Notes under the pieces: model-generated
What the model was told of the DNA's origin: nothing
Databases searched by the model: none
Seen by the model: only the letters and a program-made list of their open reading frames with translations
In this document: positions 43,933-52,237 of the stretch, piece by piece
Layout: the number at the start of each line of letters is the position of its first letter
Numbering within the stretch: position 1 is the first letter of the stretch
Translations under genes and position numbers: made by a program
Assembly: GCF_036867415.1 (NCBI RefSeq)
Contig: NZ_JBAJHU010000002.1
Coordinates: 186,001-250,000 of the forward strand
From: Rossellomorea sp036867415
GTDB taxonomy: Bacteria; Bacillota; Bacilli; Bacillales; Bacillaceae_B
DNA: 64,000 nucleotides
Direction: 5' to 3'

Positions 43933-44769
43933 CTATCTTCCCTGCTTCTTCATATAATCCAGCACATCCAGATCAATATAATTTTCATCCTGCTCGCGCA
44001 TTTCGAAGTTTTCGGTGTGGAGGTAGTCTCTGAGTGCCTGGTGAAGTGACTTTTTATCATTCGTGTATCCAAGACGGCTCAATTCTTTCTCCAGGTCATC
44101 ACTGATCTCGCCTTCTACTAATACGACTCTTCCAGGGGCTGATTCTTTAAAATAAAGCTGGTGCATCAAATAGATTCTCTTCAACTCTTTGATGGGTGAA
44201 GGATGGTCGTCAACCCGCAGGTCGATGTAGCGGTCATTGAAGCCTCCGTAGCCACCGTTTTCTTTTACCACCAGAAGGGCGGCTGACTGCATGCCGCGGG
44301 AGTCGCCTCCTGCTTCCTGGCCGGCATCAAGTGCGTGGAGCAGGCGTTCTGCCAGACTTCCATTTGCAGATTCAAAGGTTTCCGCCATGGCTTTGACCGT
44401 ATGTTCATCTACTAAAATATTCCCCTGTGCAGCAAAATGCATTCCAGTGGCACCGCCTGCCCAGTCATAACACCCTTCTCCGGTAAACGTGGCGGCGTGG
44501 CCCCAGGCATCGATCAATCCGACCTGTCTGAGATGGCGCTCTGGATCATCTTTCGTGATGATATCCAAAGCTTCTTCTGCCATCTTGCCTTCTTCCATCA
44601 GTTGGAGTGCCTGCGGTCCGTAAGCGGTATTGGCATAAGACTGGGTTGCCACCGCACCGACTCCCGCTTTTGCAAACGGCACGACCGAACCGACTCCAAG
44701 AAACTTAGATTGAACTGCGATTCCCCATTCCTTCTCTTCAGGGTCATATCCGACAATGGAATATGTCAT
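43933..44769 (-). CDS. DUF1028 (Ntn-hydrolase-like) protein
   Basis: 278 residues. The first 200 match DUF1028: TYSIVGYDPEEKEWGIAVQSKF at the N terminus, AVATQSYANTAYGP near 40 and EAGGDSRGMQSAALLVV near 155. The family adopts an Ntn-hydrolase-like fold, and its substrates are unknown. A C-terminal segment of about 65 residues could be a peptidoglycan-binding-like domain, as in some relatives. It follows the M29 peptidase gene by 15 nt, so a joint role in peptide breakdown is possible. Confidence 0.82.
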   Translation of the reverse strand: MTYSIVGYDPEEKEWGIAVQSKFLGVGSVVPFAKAGVGAVATQSYANTAYGPQALQLMEEGKMAEEALDIITKDDPERHLRQVGLIDAWGHAATFTGEGCYDWAGGATGMHFAAQGNILVDEHTVKAMAETFESANGSLAERLLHALDAGQEAGGDSRGMQSAALLVVKENGGYGGFNDRYIDLRVDDHPSPIKELKRIYLMHQLYFKESAPGRVVLVEGEISDDLEKELSRLGYTNDKKSLHQALRDYLHTENFEMREQDENYIDLDVLDYMKKQGR

Positions 44770-44784
44770 GGTGATGTCCTCCTT

Positions 44785-45894
44785 TTAAGTAAGAGCGTTA
44801 GGATTCAACCCTTTCAGCTCTTCTATTACAAATAACCCATCCTTGCGAATCAAAACATCGTCAAAGTATATTTCTCCTCCGCCGTACTCAGGCCTCTGGA
44901 TGCAGACCATATCCCAGTGGACACTGGAACGGTTTCCGTTATCCGCCCCTTCATATGCCTGCCCTGGAGTGAAATGGAAGCTGCCGCTTATTTTTTCATC
45001 AAACAAAATATCCAGCATTGGCTCCTTGATCTTCGGGTTCACGCCTATCGCGAACTCCCCGATAAAACGTGCACCTTCATCGGTATCGAGAATCTCATTG
45101 AGTTCCTTCGTTTTATCGGCAGCCGCCTTCACGATCTTCCCGTTTTCAAACGTCAAGGAAATGCTGTCAAACGAAAATCCGCGGTACAGCGTCGGGGTGT
45201 TGTACGTAATCGTCCCATTCACGCTATCCTTGACCGGTGCCGTATACACTTCCCCGTCCGGAATATTTCTCTCTCCGAAACACATCACTGCAGGAATGTC
45301 TTTTATGGAAAAAGTAAGATCCGTCCCTTCACCGGTGATCCGCACTTTATCGGTGCGGTCCATCAACTCTTTGAGCGGCTTCTGTGCTTCCTCCATCTGT
45401 TTGTAATCGACGGTGCACACTTCCAATAGATAATCAAAGAATGTGTCGTAGCTCATCTTGGCTTTTTGGGCGAGAGATGGATTTGGATAGTTTAATAGAA
45501 CCCACTTCTTCTTTTCTACCAGGTAATCATTTGATTCTTTTACGAGAGGCATGAGAAGCTGCCACTGCTCGCCGGGTACCTCACTCATCTCCGCGTCGTT
45601 CGGGTCGCTCGAGATACTGATGAACGCATCTAAATCCCGATATCTCTCCATATTCCATTTATTCTGAAGGATCATTTGCTCGGCATTTGCATGTGTGGCG
45701 ATAACACGCATCAATTCCTGATCACCAAATTCGAAATACGGAATGACACCCAAATCATACGCTTTTCTTATCAGCTCTTTTACCAGCGGCTTTGTGGTAT
45801 ATTCACCTGTAATCAGGAGTTTTTCTCCTTCTTTCATTTTCAATGAATGTGTAAGCAGCACTTCTGCCAATTTCCCTAATCGCGGATCTCTCAA
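44785..45894 (-). CDS. M29 family aminopeptidase
   Basis: Metal-dependent aminopeptidase of 369 residues, close in length to AmpS/AmpII. M29 features include FGERNIPDGEVYTAP near 210 (metal-binding Glu), GEFAIGVNPKIKEPMLDILFDEKISGSFHF near 280 with a catalytic His, and SSVHWDMV near 325 with the final His/Asp ligands. It is cytoplasmic, with no signal peptide. The start is TTG at 45894 preceded by GAGGGGG. It is co-directional with the DUF1028 gene. Confidence 0.88.
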   Translation of the reverse strand: MRDPRLGKLAEVLLTHSLKMKEGEKLLITGEYTTKPLVKELIRKAYDLGVIPYFEFGDQELMRVIATHANAEQMILQNKWNMERYRDLDAFISISSDPNDAEMSEVPGEQWQLLMPLVKESNDYLVEKKKWVLLNYPNPSLAQKAKMSYDTFFDYLLEVCTVDYKQMEEAQKPLKELMDRTDKVRITGEGTDLTFSIKDIPAVMCFGERNIPDGEVYTAPVKDSVNGTITYNTPTLYRGFSFDSISLTFENGKIVKAAADKTKELNEILDTDEGARFIGEFAIGVNPKIKEPMLDILFDEKISGSFHFTPGQAYEGADNGNRSSVHWDMVCIQRPEYGGGEIYFDDVLIRKDGLFVIEELKGLNPNALT

Positions 45895-45962
45895 TCTGGT
45901 TCCCCCTCTTTAATGTCTACTCTGAAAATTCGACAAAAATTGGAAAAATCCTTCCCTTAATT

Positions 45963-45995
45963 GGAAAAATCCTGCAGCCCGGAAGACTGCAGGAT
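45963..45995 (-). terminator. Terminator of hpf
   Basis: ATCCTGCAG and CTGCAGGAT pair around a 9-nt loop, followed by TTTTTCC on the minus strand, 15 nt after the stop codon. Confidence 0.85.
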
Positions 45996-46009
45996 CTATA
46001 ATTATTTAA

Positions 46010-46588
46010 TCAGTTCGTTTCAATCAAGCCGTATTTTCCGTCACGACGCTTGTACACAATGTTTGTCGCATTGGTTTCTGCATCCGTGAATACGAAAAAG
46101 CTGTGGCCCAGCAGATCCATCTGAAGGATCGCTTCCTCACTGTCCATCGGTTTCAGATTGAACTGTTTGGTACGCACTACTTCTGATTCGTTTTCTTCTT
46201 CTACTTCAACAGCAGCTGCACCGTTCGGAGAAACGTGGTTCAAATCCTCCTGGGCGGCGAAGAACTCTTTCGGACTGCCTTTTTCACGCATTTTTCGGTT
46301 CACTCTTGTTTTATGCTTGCGAATTTGGCGTTCCAATTTATCTAGTATCAGATCAATGGCCGCATACATATCCGTGTGTCGTTCCTCTGCTCGAAGGACC
46401 AGGTGCGGCATTGGAATAGTCACTTCAACTTTAGTATTTTTATCAGGGTACACTTTCAGATTAACATGTACATTTGCGTCAGGAGTTTCATTAAAGTAAC
46501 GATCTAACTTGCCAATCTTTTTCTCCACGTGTTCGCGAATCGCTGGAGTTACCTCAATGTTCTCGCCTCGAATGTTGTAATTCAACAT
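46010..46588 (-). CDS. hpf: Long ribosome hibernation promoting factor
   Basis: 192 residues, the long Gram-positive form that makes 100S ribosome dimers. The N-terminal domain (1-100) starts MLNYNIRGENIEVTPAIREHVEKKIGKL. After an acidic linker, the C-terminal dimerisation domain (about 135-192) holds TKQFNLKPMDSEEAILQMDLLGHSFFVF. ATG with AGGAGG. A clear sigma-B-type promoter lies about 50 nt upstream, consistent with stress and stationary-phase control of B. subtilis yvyD. Confidence 0.95.
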   Translation of the reverse strand: MLNYNIRGENIEVTPAIREHVEKKIGKLDRYFNETPDANVHVNLKVYPDKNTKVEVTIPMPHLVLRAEERHTDMYAAIDLILDKLERQIRKHKTRVNRKMREKGSPKEFFAAQEDLNHVSPNGAAAVEVEEENESEVVRTKQFNLKPMDSEEAILQMDLLGHSFFVFTDAETNATNIVYKRRDGKYGLIETN

Positions 46589-46634
46589 GTAAACTCCTCC
46601 TTTTAAAAATAAAGCTATGTTTATATATTTCTCT

Positions 46635-46660
46635 ATTCCCTTAAATATTCCTGCTTAAAC
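46635..46660 (-). promoter_or_regulatory. Sigma-B-type promoter of hpf
   Basis: GTTTAA (46660-46655), a 14-nt spacer, then GGGAAT (46640-46635) on the minus strand. The sigma-B consensus is GTTTAA-N12..14-GGGTAT. Confidence 0.75.
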
Positions 46661-46748
46661 TTTCGAAATTTTTTGTCATTTTAGGGAGTTTTTTGTCGGA
46701 GGAGTTTATAGGGTGTCAAGAGTGTCGGGGTTTAAGGGATTGTGTGTG

Positions 46749-46862
46749 ATTCAGTTGGTGATTTATGACACAAATTCAGCTGGTGATATTTGAGAGATAT
46801 TAACCAACTGAATATTATAATTCATTCACCTGATGAAAATATGTCTTAATTCACCAGGTGAA
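46749..46862. repeat. Family-2 array A: five TTCACCWGGTGAA units, exact 25-nt pitch
   Basis: Palindrome centres lie at 46756, 46781, 46806, 46831 and 46856, all exactly 25 nt apart. The last unit is the perfect TTCACCAGGTGAA; the others carry one to three changes (for example TTCACCTGATGAA). It ends 11 nt before the stop codon of the RAYT-1 gene, on its 3' side. Confidence 0.92.
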
Positions 46863-46872
46863 TAAAAATATC

Positions 46873-47433
46873 TTAATAATGTTCCGCTCGATTATCAAAT
46901 TGATGGAGTTTGGTTTCTGTATAAAATTTATAGTGAGTTTTTGAGTTATTCACACAAGCAAGGATCCTGTCCTGATTAACATGGATATTGTTGCGATTTG
47001 TTATGAAGCTCCGGTAACTGGACCACTGGTAACTTTCTGGTTCATTTCCAATGCCGGCTCTAACCGGATTCAGGTGGATGTAGCAGCTCGTGTCAATCAA
47101 TTGTTTATTGTTTTTTATCAGAGTTGACCGGTAAGGTCCTTCAAACAAATGACCTTGAAATCCGTTCTTCTTGTTAAAATACCTTGCGTAACGGTAATGG
47201 ATTTGATGAATGATTTTACCAGGGGGATCGTTTTCCGTTTGGAGTAAAAGATGGATGTGATTCGTCATGAGGCAATAGGAGTGGAGTATAAAGGGGTACT
47301 TTTGCTTTGCATCCTCTAAATAGTTCAAGTACATTAATCTGTCACCTTTGTTCCTGAAAATATTATATTTACGATTCCCCCGTGCCGTAATATGATACGT
47401 GAATCCAGGGGACCATTCTCTTTTCTTGTACAT
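46873..47433 (-). CDS. RAYT-1: REP-associated tyrosine transposase (Y1/HUH)
   Basis: 186 residues of the Y1_Tnp/IS200-like fold. The N terminus has YHITARGNRKYNIFR, the HUH metal site is in MTNHIHLLLQ near 58, and the candidate nucleophile tyrosine lies in HYRYARYFNKKNG near 83. GHLFEGPYRSTLI and YIHLNPVRAG follow, typical of RAYTs. These act on single-stranded repeat hairpins and are single-copy, without terminal repeats. Family-2 palindrome arrays flank the gene on both sides. ATG at 47433 with AAGGGTG. It sits between hpf and the flagellar block. Confidence 0.88.
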   Translation of the reverse strand: MYKKREWSPGFTYHITARGNRKYNIFRNKGDRLMYLNYLEDAKQKYPFILHSYCLMTNHIHLLLQTENDPPGKIIHQIHYRYARYFNKKNGFQGHLFEGPYRSTLIKNNKQLIDTSCYIHLNPVRAGIGNEPESYQWSSYRSFITNRNNIHVNQDRILACVNNSKTHYKFYTETKLHQFDNRAEHY

Positions 47434-47511
47434 GACAACACCCTTTCAATTGGTATGTTTACATTATTCGACAAAATTACGGAATTTCCTGCTTTGCAAC
47501 TCTATTCCTAT

Positions 47512-47592
47512 ATCACCTGCTTCCGGCTGTTCAGCAGGTGAATAAATCAAATTATTCACCTGTTGAATTCCTCACTTTATTCACCAGGTGAT
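47512..47592. repeat. Family-2 array B: four units upstream of RAYT-1
   Basis: Centres lie at 47518 (degenerate), 47536, 47561 and 47586. The last three are 25 nt apart: TTCAGCAGGTGAA, TTCACCTGTTGAA and TTCACCAGGTGAT. It lies about 80 nt 5' of the RAYT-1 gene. Confidence 0.88.
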
Positions 47593-47663
47593 TGCCCCTC
47601 CCCGCCGGATCCCCATAATACGAACACATAACTACCAAACTACCATTATCTTTGTAAAAAAAG

Positions 47664-47699
47664 GTGCCAGGCTCAAAGTCGAGGCTTTGAGCCTGACAC
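47664..47699. repeat. Family-1 array E: two units forming one hairpin
   Basis: GTGCCAGGCTC at 47664 and GAGCCTGACAC at 47689 are 25 nt apart and, with the flanking bases, form a 16-position inverted repeat (GGTGCCAGGCTCAAAG against CTTTGAGCCTGACACC, one G-U). On the minus strand it is followed by seven T. It sits 10 nt after the ABC-2 permease stop and probably terminates that gene. Confidence 0.88.
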
Positions 47700-47708
47700 C
47701 ACCAATAC

Positions 47709-48473
47709 CTACACTTCCACATCTCTCTTACTAAAAACATACACCGATGCCAAACAGAAGACCGCCAGATAGATTACATTCACGATTACGGAAAATCCAA
47801 ATGTCATTCCTTCAAAAGGGGGTGTGGCGAAGAAGTACTGCTGCAGGTCGGTATTTGCCAGCAGAAAGTATTTTCCCCATTCCTGGCCGCGTTCGCTGAG
47901 GAGGATCATCATTGTATTGGATGTAAAGGTGAGAAAGATCGTGAGTCCGATGGCAAACGCGCTGCTTCTTGTGAGGACTGAGAGTGTAAATGCCAGCGAG
48001 CAGATGAGGATCATTTCGATGAACCTCAACACGTAAGCCCCGGCGACTACAAAGAAATTGACTGAAAAATCGAAGAAACTATCATAAAACCAAATAATGC
48101 CGAGCAGAGACGAAAAGAGAAAATGAGCAGTTGTCAATAGAAGCGCCCATACAAGGACTGTTACATACTTGGACAGTAGGATGGCCTTTCTTTTAATCGG
48201 GCGGATCAGAAGCAGCTTGATCGTGCCTCCTGAAAATTCATTCGATACGATGTCCCCTGCAATGATCAGGCAAAAAATTTGGATCACGAGTAATAGATTC
48301 GAGCTGATCCTCATAAATTCCCAGAATGAAAATTGGACGCCGTCAAAGAGGATATACACAAAGAAGGATGACACTATGTTAATGAACAGGATAATCCCGA
48401 GTGACATCCAAGTCCGGGTGAGCGATGCTTGTTTAATGGTTTCGTTGGTGACGAGGTTGATCAAGGTTTGCAT
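47709..48473 (-). CDS. ABC-2 type permease, orphan
   Basis: Membrane protein of about 254 residues with six hydrophobic segments. The pattern LCLIIAGDIVSNEFSGGTIKLLLIRPIKRKAILLSKY near 75 is characteristic of ABC-2 exporters. Such permeases normally need an ATPase encoded alongside. None is adjacent: RAYT-1 lies downstream and the flagellar terminator upstream. I chose ATG at 48473 with a weak GAGATG; another ATG is at 48482. The substrate is unknown. Confidence 0.75.
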   Translation of the reverse strand: MQTLINLVTNETIKQASLTRTWMSLGIILFINIVSSFFVYILFDGVQFSFWEFMRISSNLLLVIQIFCLIIAGDIVSNEFSGGTIKLLLIRPIKRKAILLSKYVTVLVWALLLTTAHFLFSSLLGIIWFYDSFFDFSVNFFVVAGAYVLRFIEMILICSLAFTLSVLTRSSAFAIGLTIFLTFTSNTMMILLSERGQEWGKYFLLANTDLQQYFFATPPFEGMTFGFSVIVNVIYLAVFCLASVYVFSKRDVEV

Positions 48474-48529
48474 GTTTATCATCTCACTAGTAATTATTCG
48501 TTACCTAATCATAGCATGAAAATTTCCCT

Positions 48530-48557
48530 AAAAAAAAAAGCCCCGAAACCGGGGGCT
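48530..48557 (-). terminator. Terminator of the fliD-fliS-fliT operon
   Basis: AGCCCCCGG-TTT-CGGGGCT followed by ten T on the minus strand, 6 nt after the last gene. Confidence 0.93.
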
Positions 48558-48562
48558 CTTCC

Positions 48563-48958
48563 TTAATGATTCAATAGTGGTTTCATGACTTGGTCTATTT
48601 CCAATTTCCAGGCAGAGAATGCAGGTGAAAGCTTGCCTTTCACGATTTCCTCTTTCATGTTGCTTTCCTGGAAGTGACCGTTCAGCTCCATTGCCTGATC
48701 GATGACCGTCTCGAACTTTTCCAATACAATGATGAACTCAGGACGATCCCTGAACATATCCTTGAAAACCTTGTTGCTCTCGGAAACCTGCCCCAATGCC
48801 TCGAACACATCCGACAGCACCCGGCCGCCTTCTGTCTTTTCGATGTCTGCGAAGCTCGCTGTGACATAATCCAGTGCCTCTTCGATCGTCTCAAGCATAT
48901 CAATATACTGCTGAATCAGTTCATATTGTCTTTCGTCGATCTTTACTGCGTTTGTCAA
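48563..48958 (-). CDS. Unknown helical protein at the end of the fliDST operon
   Basis: 131 residues, soluble and predicted helical, starting TNAVKIDERQYELIQQYIDMLETIEEALDYV. I do not recognise the family. It starts at TTG 48958 with AGGTGATT, 8 nt after fliT, and ends at the operon terminator, so it is transcribed with the filament-cap and chaperone genes. That position suggests a flagellar accessory or chaperone role, which is inference. B. subtilis has no obvious equivalent at this spot that I can name. Confidence 0.7.
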   Translation of the reverse strand: MTNAVKIDERQYELIQQYIDMLETIEEALDYVTASFADIEKTEGGRVLSDVFEALGQVSESNKVFKDMFRDRPEFIIVLEKFETVIDQAMELNGHFQESNMKEEIVKGKLSPAFSAWKLEIDQVMKPLLNH

Positions 48959-48966
48959 AGAATCAC

Positions 48967-49314
48967 CTATTTCTTTTTATCGTAGAACATACCGTCGTGC
49001 TGCATGTTTTCATATGGATTTGTATACTTTTGAGCCGATGTTTTCTTCTTTGTCAGCCCGTTCATATCACGCTTGATTTCTGTCCGGAGAAGGATGAGTT
49101 TGCGGTCAATCTCCTGATTCCAGGCCATCATTTGCTTGCCAAGCACCTGCTCGTCTTCCGTAAAAGGAGGCTGGATACTGCCAAGAAGACTTTGTCTTTC
49201 CTTCAACAGATTATCAATCTTTTCAATGACATAATCGCGATTGCCGGCCGCCACCTCATCAACTGCCTCTTTCAGATGTTTGGTGATGGAGTGGCAAAGC
49301 ATGACCGTGCTCAT
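48967..49314 (-). CDS. fliT: Flagellar chaperone FliT
   Basis: 115 residues, helical, with KIDNLLKERQSLLGSIQPPFTEDEQVLGKQ typical of Gram-positive FliT, the export chaperone of the cap protein FliD. I chose ATG at 49314, which overlaps the fliS stop by one base (TAATG), with AAGGCGGG upstream. The frame extends into fliS, up to 49377, without support. Third gene of the flaG-fliD-fliS-fliT transcript. Confidence 0.85.
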   Translation of the reverse strand: MSTVMLCHSITKHLKEAVDEVAAGNRDYVIEKIDNLLKERQSLLGSIQPPFTEDEQVLGKQMMAWNQEIDRKLILLRTEIKRDMNGLTKKKTSAQKYTNPYENMQHDGMFYDKKK

Positions 49315-49718
49315 TATGCCTGCCCGCCTTGACCGGCATGCTGTTTTTGACGGTTGAGCTGGATGACCTGTTTCCATGTGTCGCGGAACTCTGTGATCAT
49401 CCCTTCAATTTCTTCTAAAATAGCCCCGTCGTTTTTAACATTTGCTTCTGTTAAACGGCGGTTGATGTAATCATAGAGTGACATGAGTTTCTGGGAGATT
49501 TCCAGGTCTGTATTGAGCGTGACCATCAGTTCGCTGACGATGGCCTGAGCTTTTTGAATGTTGGTATTCTTCATTTCAATATTTTTATCTTCAATGGCTT
49601 TTTTGGCGATATGAATAAACTTCAGGCTTCCGTTATAAAGCATAAGCGTTAGTTCACCGGGCGACGCAGTGGTCACCGAGTTGTTCTGATATGCTGCATA
49701 CGGGTTGTTGATGGCCAT
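49314..49718 (-). CDS. fliS: Flagellin export chaperone FliS
   Basis: 134 residues, four-helix bundle family. The N terminus MAINNPYAAYQNNSVTTASPGELTLMLYNGSLKFI is diagnostic, and YDYINRRLTEANVKND follows near 75. It binds unfolded flagellin C termini, the part of hag interrupted by an intron here. In B. subtilis it also works with FliW in the CsrA switch. ATG with AGGAGTG, 46 nt after fliD. Confidence 0.95.
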   Translation of the reverse strand: MAINNPYAAYQNNSVTTASPGELTLMLYNGSLKFIHIAKKAIEDKNIEMKNTNIQKAQAIVSELMVTLNTDLEISQKLMSLYDYINRRLTEANVKNDGAILEEIEGMITEFRDTWKQVIQLNRQKQHAGQGGQA

Positions 49719-49764
49719 ATTGACACTCCTTTTGTACTGCCTTTTGTACTGCTTTTATCAAAAA

Positions 49765-51297
49765 TCACATGCCCCCGCCGAATTGCTGCATAAGGTACAT
49801 GGATTGCTGATTGGACCGCTGAATCGCTTGCTCCATGGCAGTGAACTGACGCCAGTAGCGGTCCTCGACTTGAATCATGCGGTCCTCGAACCGGTCGATC
49901 TGATTGTCCATATTGTTCAACAGGCGTCCCAATGAGAAAGTATTATTCGTGCTTGAGGTTTTCCCTGCCTTCTTCTCGACACTGTCCATCGTATCTTTCA
50001 AAGTGTCACGCAGACGGCGGGCGATTCCCTGTTCACCGGATGTCGCACCGTCTTTCGCGAAAATTTCATAGATGGCGTTCGGATCCTTCGAAATCGCTTC
50101 CCGGAGCTTGGCTTCATCGATGATCAATTTCCCTCTTTCCAGATAGTTGCTGGAGGTCTTGATCCCGATTTGAGATAACTGGTCCGTTCCCGATGTCCCG
50201 CCGGATACCGGTGTGTAAAGGTCCACCCTCATCTTATTCATAGCAGAGGAAAGAACCGAATCGTTGCGAAGAGTCCCGCTGCGTGCCTTCTCTTCCCAAA
50301 GTTCAATTTCCTTCTCTTCCATCGCCTCTTTTTGTTCAGCCGTCAAAGGCTTGAAATCCCGGTAATTCTTTTCGTTGAGTTCCCCGTTTACCTTTTCAAT
50401 CAATTTATTGTATTCGTCTACGAATTTGACGATTTTTTCAAGGATTTTGTCAGTGTCAGGCTGTGAACTGAACGACACATTGGTATTCGAAGCATTTTTC
50501 AGCGTCAATTCGAACCCGTTGATGGTAAATGTATTGGACGCGCGTTCCGTTTGCATTCCGTTATAGGTAAAAACAGCGTTCTCACCAACGGAACCTCTTC
50601 CTGCAGTTGAAGCTGCGTCATTATCTCCATCAAGTTTCAAATGTGTGCTGAACAACGTGCCTTGAAGTTCAATCTCTGCTCCCGTATCGTTGCTTCCTGT
50701 GTTCTGACTCATCACAGACATCTGTTTCGTATGTGAATCATAGAACATGGTGACACCGGTCTGGTCGTTTATTTTCGAAATGAGACTCTCCAGGCTTTCT
50801 TCTGCCGGGTCAAACTTTATTTCCGTGAAATCAGCTGCCATCGTACCGTCTTCCTGAATGGCCCTGACCTTGATCGATTGTTCGCCGGTCAAACCGAAAG
50901 ACTCACTCAGTTTCTTCTTCGGGTTAAACGCGCTGCCGTCAGACTGAGTAATCGCCGCTGAGCTATACATCGTTGCCGCAGTGGCTAATGATTCCACCTT
51001 AATCGTCCCGGAAAAATCACCGGTAGCATTTATATTCTTCACCGAAACTTCATTCGGGTCCGAAATCGAGACAGATTTCTGTGTATATGTACCTTGCTTC
51101 ATGACGCCATCGAAAATCAAATTACTGAAATCAAACATCATTTTATTCATATCCCGGTAATCATCACGCTGCCACTCGAGATACTGCTTCTTCTGCTCTA
51201 TTTTATCAAGGGGAATACGCTCCGCTTTCATTAAATCCTTTATGATCTGATCGGTGTCCATACCACTGGCAAGCCCGCCAATTCGCATATCTGCCAT
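49765..51297 (-). CDS. fliD: Flagellar filament cap protein FliD
   Basis: 510 residues. The N-terminal D0 starts MADMRIGGLASGMDTDQIIKDLMKAERIPLDK and the C-terminal D0 ends with RYWRQFTAMEQAIQRSNQQSMYLMQQFGG, both conserved for pentamer formation at the filament tip. The variable middle (about 100-400) includes repeated Ser/Thr/Asn-rich stretches. It is exported by the flagellar type III system with FliT as chaperone. ATG at 51297, 16 nt after flaG, in one sigma-D operon. Confidence 0.95.
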   Translation of the reverse strand: MADMRIGGLASGMDTDQIIKDLMKAERIPLDKIEQKKQYLEWQRDDYRDMNKMMFDFSNLIFDGVMKQGTYTQKSVSISDPNEVSVKNINATGDFSGTIKVESLATAATMYSSAAITQSDGSAFNPKKKLSESFGLTGEQSIKVRAIQEDGTMAADFTEIKFDPAEESLESLISKINDQTGVTMFYDSHTKQMSVMSQNTGSNDTGAEIELQGTLFSTHLKLDGDNDAASTAGRGSVGENAVFTYNGMQTERASNTFTINGFELTLKNASNTNVSFSSQPDTDKILEKIVKFVDEYNKLIEKVNGELNEKNYRDFKPLTAEQKEAMEEKEIELWEEKARSGTLRNDSVLSSAMNKMRVDLYTPVSGGTSGTDQLSQIGIKTSSNYLERGKLIIDEAKLREAISKDPNAIYEIFAKDGATSGEQGIARRLRDTLKDTMDSVEKKAGKTSSTNNTFSLGRLLNNMDNQIDRFEDRMIQVEDRYWRQFTAMEQAIQRSNQQSMYLMQQFGGGM

Positions 51298-51313
51298 CAG
51301 GAATCACCTTCCT

Positions 51314-51673
51314 TTAAATCTTTTTATCTACCATCAATCCCACAAATTCAGTCATCGCTGCGTACATATCGAGGATCTTCTTTGCAGGGATCTCCCTTAC
51401 TACTTCTTTAGTCTGCTCATCTACAATCGTTACATAGTATTCTTGCAATTTCTCATGAAATTCAAATTTGAGGTGTGTATTCGAAGCATGCAAAAACTCA
51501 TTCATCCCCTGAACGACATCTTGCATTTTTTCTTTCGTGACAGGTTCTTTGTTGGTGTTCTCTTCTTGCTGCCGTTCCTGTCCCTGGATGTATTTTACTG
51601 CTTCATTTTGATTGTTTTCCAGTTTGATAAATGATTGTGTGTTTGGGATACTGCCTGTCACTTTTTCAATCAT
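51314..51673 (-). CDS. flaG: FlaG family protein (YvyC)
   Basis: 119 residues. The C-terminal half carries the FlaG signature: KFEFHEKLQEYYVTIVDEQTKEVVREIPAKKILDMYAAMTEF. The N-terminal third is Gln/Asn/Glu-rich and variable. FlaG proteins influence filament length; in B. subtilis the orthologue yvyC precedes fliD, as here. ATG at 51673 with AAGGAGG. First gene of the operon, under a clear sigma-D promoter. Confidence 0.9.
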   Translation of the reverse strand: MIEKVTGSIPNTQSFIKLENNQNEAVKYIQGQERQQEENTNKEPVTKEKMQDVVQGMNEFLHASNTHLKFEFHEKLQEYYVTIVDEQTKEVVREIPAKKILDMYAAMTEFVGLMVDKKI

Positions 51674-51704
51674 TGGTTGATCCTCCTTGAGGGGTATATG
51701 GGTT

Positions 51705-51731
51705 ATATCGGAAGAGTTTGGGGAAAGTTTA
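51705..51731 (-). promoter_or_regulatory. Sigma-D promoter of flaG-fliDST
   Basis: TAAA (51731-51728), 15 nt, then TCCGATAT (51712-51705) on the minus strand; the sigma-D consensus is TAAA-N15-GCCGATAT. It lies about 30 nt upstream of flaG. The 51732-51993 interval shows no gene. Confidence 0.85.
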
Positions 51732-51993
51732 GATTCAGTTAGAAGAAAGAGTATACTAACGTTTCAATAACAAAATACGCTGAGTAAGCTTCTATAAAGT
51801 TTTCATACACAAACTTAGCTGCTAATTAACACCACCCCTTAGTTCCTTAGTCGGGATTGATTTAAGAATTGCGTGTGAAACTTCTTATATGGGCATTGAT
51901 GAGATGTCTAAGAAACGAATACCGAAGTGGAAATCCACACTCCGCTTCCATTGATATCAATGCTATATCCATGGAAAACACCCCTTTCTTGTT

Positions 51994-52236
51994 CTAATGG
52001 ACAAAAGATTGCAACTGCTGTTCTAAAGAATGAACTTTCATTTTCAAATTATTTAAACGACTATTCAACTCATTAACTTCTATAGGAGTAAGTACATGTT
52101 CGAGGACATAAACAACGATTGTTCTCATTTCATGAAGTTCTCTGTCCATTGATCCTAAAATACGACCTTGGTCCTTACACCACTCCACCTGTTCTTTGAG
52201 AAATTTTTTCTGATCTTCGTAACTTTCCATTACCAT
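51994..52236 (-). CDS. Coiled-coil protein of unknown function between flaG and hag
   Basis: 80 residues, beginning MVMESYEDQKKFLKEQVEW and ending in a predicted coiled coil (LNSRLNNLKMKVHSLEQQLQSF). No family is recognised. The ATG at 52236 follows the upstream gene's TAA by one base, suggesting coupled translation; there is no independent strong site. A TTG at 52257 would add seven residues. AT-rich compared with the flagellar genes around it. Confidence 0.6.
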   Translation of the reverse strand: MVMESYEDQKKFLKEQVEWCKDQGRILGSMDRELHEMRTIVVYVLEHVLTPIEVNELNSRLNNLKMKVHSLEQQLQSFVH

Positions 52237-52237
52237 T

